Positions 16,128-20,835 of a stretch of 20,835 nt of DNA are shown here, piece after piece (position 1 is the first letter of the stretch; the number at the start of each line of letters is the position of its first letter). The notes beneath the pieces are model-generated. The model saw only the letters and a list, made by a program, of their open reading frames with translations, did no database searches and was not told the origin of the DNA. The stretch spans positions 1-20,835 of the forward strand of contig DGZL01000103.1 of the NCBI GenBank assembly GCA_002398515.1. The letters are read 5' to 3'. A program made the position numbers and the translations under genes. This DNA comes from Firmicutes bacterium UBA4981 (GTDB taxonomy: Bacteria; Bacillota; SHA-98; UBA4971).

Positions 16128-18126
16128 TTGGCGTGCCCAATTGCTAGGCAAATTCATGCCGCAGGTATCCCGTCTTGTTCTCGTAGCGGACCCTGACGGT
16201 CTCCTCTTAGACGAACAACTACTCCAAGGGATACGAGACAAAGGATTTGACATTCTTTCGTTCGATGACCCTATTGCGTTTCGATATCTCTATGAGTCTA
16301 AGTACCGATCACAGTGGGATGACCCCATAGAGTCTCACCGGGCACTGGTTGTGCGTTGCGAGTCGCGTGAACTAAGCATGTTGCCCTACGACCTGCTTCA
16401 AGTAGGACAACAGCTCTCATTTGATCTTGGCCTGCTATTTCCAAACTTAAGTTATCCTGTCATTGCTGAACTGGACACAAGCCATCTTGACACGCTGTAC
16501 AAGGCTCAGCAGGAATATGCTGTAGACATGTTAGGGGATAATGCCACCAAAGACTTCATCCTTCGACACGTGTATAGGACTGTGACAGAACTTGTACATT
16601 ACCCGTCTGATCTTCTTCGAGTTCTACTACGTCGTCATTACAAGAATGTTGAAGTGCCGGAGGTGCTTGACGATTACTTCATTCAGTCCCTACGGAATCA
16701 GGGGCTATTCCTAGACTGGCCTCTGGTCGAAATAGTCAGTGATAGGCAGTCATTCTTCAGATTTCTGCAAGAACGATGGCCGGTGTTTCTAGACCAGCTT
16801 GCAATGGCACAGGGATTCATGACGCAGAATGGCCAGCCATCTACGGAGCTTGAGTTCAGGGGACCGACTTCCCTACCATTTGACCATGATGATGTTCGAG
16901 TCTACATGGACAGCCTGTTTCTTGACGGTCTACTGCAACCTGTATCTCATCATGAATCTGCGTTCCTGTCAGAGACATGGGTCGCGGTTGGGATGCAAAT
17001 AGACCCACAGCATGATCTCTTACGTAGACTCGACGGCCTCGCTAAGTTAGTTGCAAAAACTCTTCCCTCTTCTGATTCGAGGCATCAAGAATGGCTTTCA
17101 TTTGCGTACCGCTGGGCTGAGCTTTCACGTTTGAGACTCGAACTCCAAAATAAATTGAAACCGGAAACCCAGAGTCAACTTGACAACCTCAGCCAACAGC
17201 TCGACTCTGAATTCCTCACATGGATAGAAAACCGTTACATAGGGCTACACAATCAACCTCCCCTGCCCCCTGTCATGCTTCATCACGTACCGCGTGCTCT
17301 GGCACGGCAGAAGGATAACACCGATAACGGTAAGATCGCCCTTATTGTCATAGACGGCCTGGCCTTGGATCAGTGGCTTGCTATTCGCGATACCCTACGA
17401 GACCAACAGCCAATGCTTAGATTTCAGGAAAACGCAGTTTTCGCCTGGTTGCCTACACTCACATCAGTATCCAGGCAGGCGCTTTTTTCCGGAAAACCAC
17501 CGTTTTACTTCCCGGACAGCATCACTTCCACAAACAAGGATGCCTCTCTTTGGACACAGTTCTGGGTGGATAGAGGACTAGTTCAGAGAGAAGTTGCGTA
17601 CTTAAGAGGTCTCGGCGACGATGATCTAGAAGAAGTGCACGAAGTAGCTTCTAATCCCTCAACTCGTGTGCTGGGGTTAGTTATCAACAAGGTTGACAAG
17701 ATTATGCACGGAATGGAGCTTGGTGCTTCAGGCATGATCAGTCAGGTGCGTGATTGGGCAAAAGAGGGATATCTCACTCGTCTGTTGGATATTCTTTTAG
17801 ACTTCGGATTTGATATTACCCTCACCAGTGACCACGGAAACATAGAAGCTCATGGCTGCGGGCGTCCCAAGGAAGGTGCCACAGCAGAAGTGCGAGGCGA
17901 ACGTGTGAGAGTCTTTTCCAGCGATGTTTTGCGCAGGAAAGTAAAGGACTCTTTCCCAGACTCCATAGAGTGGCCTTCCCTAGGATTATCTGATGATTTC
18001 TTGCCTCTGATTGCGCCCGGTCGTACCGCTTTTGCTAATAAAGGTGCAAGAATTGTAGCTCATGGAGGAATATCTCTCGAAGAAGTAATTGTGCCACTTA
18101 TTCACGTACAAAGGAGGACACCGTGA
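16120..18126 (+). CDS. pglZ: BREX-3 phosphatase-like protein PglZ
   Basis: 668 aa from ATG 16120, chosen because GAGGAAGG lies just upstream. A TTG at 16102 would add six residues (RKVLLM lead) but has no suitable site. The gene overlaps the helicase end by 8 bp. The N-terminal ~400 residues are the PglZ-specific helical region. The alkaline-phosphatase superfamily core starts at KIALIVIDGLALDQW with the metal-ligand D412, continues with TSVSRQALFSGKPP and VINKVDKIMHGME, and closes with the ligand motif SDHGN (D571-H572) and GCGRPKEGA. PglZ is conserved in all BREX types and binds or processes nucleic acid or nucleotides in the exclusion complex; its true substrate is debated. The key residues are present, so the protein is probably active. 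Confidence 0.93.
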   Translation: MTDWRAQLLGKFMPQVSRLVLVADPDGLLLDEQLLQGIRDKGFDILSFDDPIAFRYLYESKYRSQWDDPIESHRALVVRCESRELSMLPYDLLQVGQQLSFDLGLLFPNLSYPVIAELDTSHLDTLYKAQQEYAVDMLGDNATKDFILRHVYRTVTELVHYPSDLLRVLLRRHYKNVEVPEVLDDYFIQSLRNQGLFLDWPLVEIVSDRQSFFRFLQERWPVFLDQLAMAQGFMTQNGQPSTELEFRGPTSLPFDHDDVRVYMDSLFLDGLLQPVSHHESAFLSETWVAVGMQIDPQHDLLRRLDGLAKLVAKTLPSSDSRHQEWLSFAYRWAELSRLRLELQNKLKPETQSQLDNLSQQLDSEFLTWIENRYIGLHNQPPLPPVMLHHVPRALARQKDNTDNGKIALIVIDGLALDQWLAIRDTLRDQQPMLRFQENAVFAWLPTLTSVSRQALFSGKPPFYFPDSITSTNKDASLWTQFWVDRGLVQREVAYLRGLGDDDLEEVHEVASNPSTRVLGLVINKVDKIMHGMELGASGMISQVRDWAKEGYLTRLLDILLDFGFDITLTSDHGNIEAHGCGRPKEGATAEVRGERVRVFSSDVLRRKVKDSFPDSIEWPSLGLSDDFLPLIAPGRTAFANKGARIVAHGGISLEEVIVPLIHVQRRTP

Positions 18127-18872
18127 TCGATCATTTTACGCAGATTGGATTTGACAGGCAAATACTTTTTGAATGGCTTGAATATACCGTTAACTTGGTG
18201 CTGGCAGGAAACAGTCGGCAAGGCGTCTACGCAGCACTGGACGAATTCCTCAGCGATAAACTGGCAGTAGGAAGCACTGCGAAGAGGAATGCCAGAGATA
18301 AGACTATTACCATACTCATGAGAATATGGTTTGACGGTATGCCGGAACTTGAGTCCCTTCGCGCCCGAGGGCTTGAGATGATACGGCAACTACCTACTGA
18401 AAAGCATGTGCCTATCCACTGGGGAATGTCAATGGCAGAATATCCATTTCTGAAATCCGTTGCAGCTAATGTCGGTAGGCTCCTACGTTTGCAGGACTCT
18501 ATGACATCATCCCAGATTCAGCGTAGAGTCCGAGAGAAATACGGTGAACGAGAAACGGTTAGTCGGGCTACCCAGCGTGTCATGTACTCCTTTGTCGACT
18601 GGGGCGTATTGGAGAAGGAAGGAAAGACAACTGTCTATAGGCCTGGAATTATCAGCCACATAGACGACCCAAAACTCATCGCCTGGCTCGCAGAGGCCTT
18701 GTTACACGCAAACCCGGACGGCAGATCTTTGCTCAATGACTTACTGCAATCCCCCGCCCTGTTTCCATTCATATTGAAATGGGTGCCTCCTAACGTTGTC
18801 GAGGAGCTCGCACATGTACAGTTAGCGCATCAAGGGCTGGATGGTGACTTGCTGATTCTTCGGAAGAACTAA
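18123..18872 (+). CDS. brxA: BREX-3 BrxA-like protein (DUF1819 type)
   Basis: 249 aa, GTG start at 18123 with AAAGGAGG directly upstream. The start overlaps the pglZ stop in GTGA (4 bp), so translation is coupled. The protein is all-helical: an N-terminal helical block (FDRQILFEWLEYTVNLVLAG), then a NusB-like region with IHWGMSMAEYPFLKSVAANV (~100-120). A winged-helix-like part follows (SSQIQRRVREKYGERETVSR, then YSFVDWGVLEKE). Last place in the operon and size match BrxA of type 3 BREX, described as a NusB-like nucleic-acid-binding protein. A role in DNA binding or complex assembly is likely but not visible in motifs. The family call rests mostly on context and the W-G-M...YPF and DWGVLE patterns. 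Confidence 0.82.
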   Translation: MIDHFTQIGFDRQILFEWLEYTVNLVLAGNSRQGVYAALDEFLSDKLAVGSTAKRNARDKTITILMRIWFDGMPELESLRARGLEMIRQLPTEKHVPIHWGMSMAEYPFLKSVAANVGRLLRLQDSMTSSQIQRRVREKYGERETVSRATQRVMYSFVDWGVLEKEGKTTVYRPGIISHIDDPKLIAWLAEALLHANPDGRSLLNDLLQSPALFPFILKWVPPNVVEELAHVQLAHQGLDGDLLILRKN

Positions 18873-18881
18873 AGGTTTTTC

Positions 18882-19022
18882 GTGGTGACCAACCTCTCTT
18901 CCGACTACTGGACGCCCATAATACTCAAAGACACAACGCACGAATTACTTTCCCGACCCAACCTTGAATGCGTAAAAGAGCTACCAAGACAAAGTCATCA
19001 TTGTCGCTTATGTTCCATGTAA
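18882..19022 (+). pseudogene. Short reading frame after brxA, possibly truncated by an insertion
   Basis: A GTG at 18882 lies 9 nt after the brxA stop and just after AAAGG, so it is well placed as a seventh operon gene. It reads VVTNLSSDYWTPIILKDTT and continues to HHCRLCSM and a stop, 46 residues in all. The last residues lie in the 38-bp repeat shared with the IS21 remnant. A natural reading is that a longer gene was cut by the repeat-bearing element near 18990. It may also be chance. I recognise no family from the ~36 unique residues. Confidence 0.3.
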
Positions 19023-19034
19023 CCTTCTGAACAA
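18997..19034. repeat. 38-bp direct repeat, copy 1 (probable IS21-family end)
   Basis: A 38-bp stretch starting ATCATTGTCGCTTATG and ending CCTTCTGAACAA is identical to 20502-20539. Because the second copy is fused to an istB fragment, this is probably a terminal segment of an IS21-family element. No istA or istB remnant is visible next to this copy. Confidence 0.7.
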
Positions 19035-19243
19035 GGGGTCCCGTCTGGGAAGCGCGTCCTGCAACTTGTTGGCCTATGTGGCGAACCGAAACATCTCTCG
19101 CTTCATACTCACTTATCCTTGACGATGCAGTCGACATTAGTACCGTCAGCTGGCATTCTCCTCTTGCTTGAGATCCATGTCGACTCACCCGGTATACACA
19201 AAACACCTCGGCACTCTAGGAATGGCGGGGTGTTAGTCACATC

Positions 19244-20287
19244 TTAGTCCAACGGAAAGTCGATTATCATATATCCTGATGCACTGTCATACTTAAAAAT
19301 GTAGTTTTTCCCGTTAAGCTCTTTTTCCACCTTCAGCTCTGGGAAATAGCGGGCCTTTTCAGCTTCCATAAACATCTTTCTCTGTTCCTTGCTACCTTTC
19401 TCCATGCTTCTGGCTCTGTCCAGCAATTCGTGTACTGGATAGTCATTCTTCCCTTTCTCAATCAAGTCTGCTGTCACCCTATCAAGTTCTTCGCTACTTA
19501 TCTCTCCTTCAAAGAACTTATGCACATACCTCATAGCATTTTGGTATACCATGATGTTATGACTTATCCCTTCATATCCCCTTCCATTAGATATATACTT
19601 TACAGGTATTCTCATAGTTCCTATATTCTCATTCGCCTTTGGTACTGTGACTCCATCAATTCTGCTTTTCTTGGGTATGCTTGGATCAATGATACATACA
19701 AAAAGCCCTACTGTAAGTTCGCACCAACGTTCTCCCCGTGCAGCGCAAATCTCAGGTATTTCTATATATTCACCGCGTTTCTTGTTGCCAATATCATCTA
19801 CGTCATACTGATAGAAGAATAGTCTTTTTGCTTTTGCATCATCACTTATTAGTTTACTCTTGAGTTTTAAGTCATCAACTGCTACCTGAGGGCTTGAATT
19901 CTCTATCAATATGGCCATACGCTCCTGCATTTCCACGTAAAACTTCCCGCCATCCTCTGCCTGCACTTTCGCTCGTATTCTTGTCAACTTGTCAAGCAGG
20001 TATTTCTCCCTTTCCCTAAATTTCTGTTCACGGCTCTTAAACAACTGCGCTACCGGCATAACCTCCTGAGGATTCATAGCTGCATCCGCTGTAGATGGCT
20101 GTTTCATAACTTCACACAAGCCCGCCATAGCTATCATTCCCACAACCACACAAAGCACCTTTGCTGCTCTAAGTCTCTTTCGAGTACCGCCCGAGAGGTG
20201 ACTCAAGCACCTATCCTTATCTCTTCTTGTGTTGCCCGACGCCATGCCGACGACACCCCTCCCCGCCTTCTTCCTACTTCTAAACAT
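19244..20287 (-). CDS. Uncharacterised membrane-anchored or exported protein, 347 aa
   Basis: Intact frame from ATG 20287. A second ATG at 20245 (residue 15) follows a GGGGAGGGG stretch and may be the true start. A basic N-terminus (RRDKDR, then RKRLR) leads into one hydrophobic segment, AKVLCVVVGMIAMAGLCEVM (~42-61). After it comes ADAA, a possible signal-peptidase site, so the bulk is probably outside the membrane. Residues ~83-125 are a charged helix, likely coiled coil (REQKFREREKYLLDKLTRIR). The rest is mixed alpha/beta with three cysteines at ICAARGERWCELTVGLFVC. A basic and acidic C-terminal part ends in FKYDSASGYMIIDFPLD. I recognise no family. It is separated from BREX by insertion debris, and nothing ties it to defence. 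Confidence 0.65.
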   Translation of the reverse strand: MFRSRKKAGRGVVGMASGNTRRDKDRCLSHLSGGTRKRLRAAKVLCVVVGMIAMAGLCEVMKQPSTADAAMNPQEVMPVAQLFKSREQKFREREKYLLDKLTRIRAKVQAEDGGKFYVEMQERMAILIENSSPQVAVDDLKLKSKLISDDAKAKRLFFYQYDVDDIGNKKRGEYIEIPEICAARGERWCELTVGLFVCIIDPSIPKKSRIDGVTVPKANENIGTMRIPVKYISNGRGYEGISHNIMVYQNAMRYVHKFFEGEISSEELDRVTADLIEKGKNDYPVHELLDRARSMEKGSKEQRKMFMEAEKARYFPELKVEKELNGKNYIFKYDSASGYMIIDFPLD

Positions 20288-20326
20288 TACACAGCGTACC
20301 TATGTTTTCCTTTTCAATCAGGTTAT

Positions 20327-20362
20327 GTAAAATCCTGTCGTCGGGCTATGATTTTACAGGAT
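20327..20362. promoter_or_regulatory. Overlapping alternative inverted repeats upstream of the 347-aa gene
   Basis: GTAAAATC (20327-20334) pairs perfectly with GATTTTAC (20350-20357). ATCCTGT (20332-20338) pairs perfectly with ACAGGAT (20356-20362). The two stems share bases and cannot form at once. The site is 40-75 bp before the minus-strand start at 20287, where an operator or a leader structure would sit. Function is not shown. Confidence 0.3.
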
Positions 20363-20501
20363 CGTAAGGAAATCTATTGTCAGTGACATTTCGCTGGACA
20401 GAGGCCACTCGGCATGACTTCCAATGAGACTATGGATGTAGACCCTGCCAAGGCTTCAATAGTTGATCATGACCCACTTATAAAGGCAGATCACAAGTGT
20501 T

Positions 20502-20539
20502 ATCATTGTCGCTTATGTTCCATGTAACCTTCTGAACAA
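20502..20539. repeat. 38-bp direct repeat, copy 2 (probable IS21-family end)
   Basis: Identical to 18997-19034. The istB similarity on the minus strand breaks off at the first base of this repeat (20539/20540). An internal deletion that joined istB to the element's end would explain this. Confidence 0.7.
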
Positions 20540-20727
20540 CTGAATTCGAGGTTTGTGGTTATTATCACACTCCTTTGCTCATAGCAGTCTGAGATTACCT
20601 GAAACAGTAACTTGGATCCAGCCTGATCCAGAGGCACATACCCCCACTCGTCGCAGATGCAATGGCCTTCTTTCTCTGCAAAAACAGGGATTCTTACTTT
20701 GCAATTGGTAACTCTAGTCTGCAACAA
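20540..20727 (-). pseudogene. istB: IS21-family IstB ATPase fragment
   Basis: On the minus strand, ICDEWGYVPLDQAGSKLLFQ and VISDCYEQRSVIITTNLEFS match the Walker B to sensor part of IstB, the AAA+ helper of IS21 transposition (usual form '.LDEWGYVPLD..GA.LLFQVIS..YE.RSVIITTNLEFS.W'). The Walker A domain is missing upstream and the part after NLEFS is replaced by repeat sequence ending in a stop at 20505-20503. With about 50 of ~250 residues left, it cannot act. It shows that an IS21 element once sat here. Confidence 0.8.
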
Positions 20728-20835
20728 ACATATCTGGGGCAGAGTCGATCAGTACACTCAGAAACATCTGGGGTACGTTTTCTAAGAAGGATAACCACCA
20801 ATATTGTTGAACTAATTATGCAATTGTAAATAGGA
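20728..20835. other. Terminal non-coding stretch
   Basis: I see nothing I can support in this AT-rich end. No istA similarity is visible in any frame, although the rest of the IS21 remnant would be expected in this direction. Confidence 0.3.

Larger units (their letters stand above)
18873..19243. other. Region after the BREX operon with insertion-sequence debris
   Basis: It holds a short plus-strand frame (18882-19022) and the first copy of the 38-bp repeat (18997-19034), both listed separately. The minus-strand open stretch 18925-19206 crosses the repeat and has no recognisable domain. No clear terminator for the BREX operon is visible; AGGTT...AACCT near 18873-18896 is too weak to call. 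Confidence 0.4.

Noticed and set aside
20414..20527. 37-codon plus-strand frame ending HCRLCSM
   Set aside because: There is no ribosome site, and it ends in the 38-bp repeat, so the shared tail with 18882-19022 comes from the repeat and not from protein homology.
1..20835. CRISPR array, tRNA or rRNA genes
   Set aside because: No regularly spaced short repeats, no cloverleaf-like sequence and no rRNA-like stretch was seen on reading the window.

Overview
The window looks like a bacterial defence island of moderate GC content. Clear Shine-Dalgarno sites of the AGGAGG type, use of ATG, GTG and TTG starts, an IS21-type istB remnant and a XerC/D-like integrase remnant all indicate a bacterium. 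A Clostridia-like or similar anaerobe is possible, but nothing in the window fixes the taxon.

Layout. (1) Positions 1-180 hold the 3' end of a gene resembling a minimal nucleotidyltransferase. (2) Positions 509-3939, minus strand, hold a translationally coupled two-gene operon. A 579-aa helical-repeat protein is followed by a 564-aa protein with an N-terminal PD-(D/E)XK-like nuclease motif (D47...S-I-K67). I do not recognise this pair as a named system; it is the best candidate for something undescribed. (3) Positions 3940-6276 are a graveyard. They contain GC-rich pieces of decayed minus-strand coding DNA with perfect hairpins, one small intact unknown gene (4323-4754, minus), a frameshifted tyrosine integrase and a possible PAS-domain scrap. 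(4) Positions 6277-18872, plus strand, hold a complete six-gene type 3 BREX operon in canonical order: brxF, brxC, pglX (pglXI, DUF1156-like methylase), brxHII helicase, pglZ, brxA. All six frames are open, with tight spacing or overlaps. (5) Positions 18873-20835 hold a short truncated reading frame directly after brxA, a membrane-anchored unknown protein on the minus strand (19244-20287), two copies of a 38-bp direct repeat, and an internally deleted IS21-family istB fragment.

How the genes fit together. From knowledge of BREX, the methylase marks host DNA at a non-palindromic site. BrxC, PglZ, BrxF, the helicase and BrxA form the rest of the machinery that blocks replication of unmarked phage DNA without an obvious nuclease. 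The neighbouring minus-strand operon does carry a nuclease-like domain. It sits back to back with BREX across decayed mobile-element DNA, as expected for a separately acquired defence module. The joint role is inference; the sequence shows only co-location and domain content.
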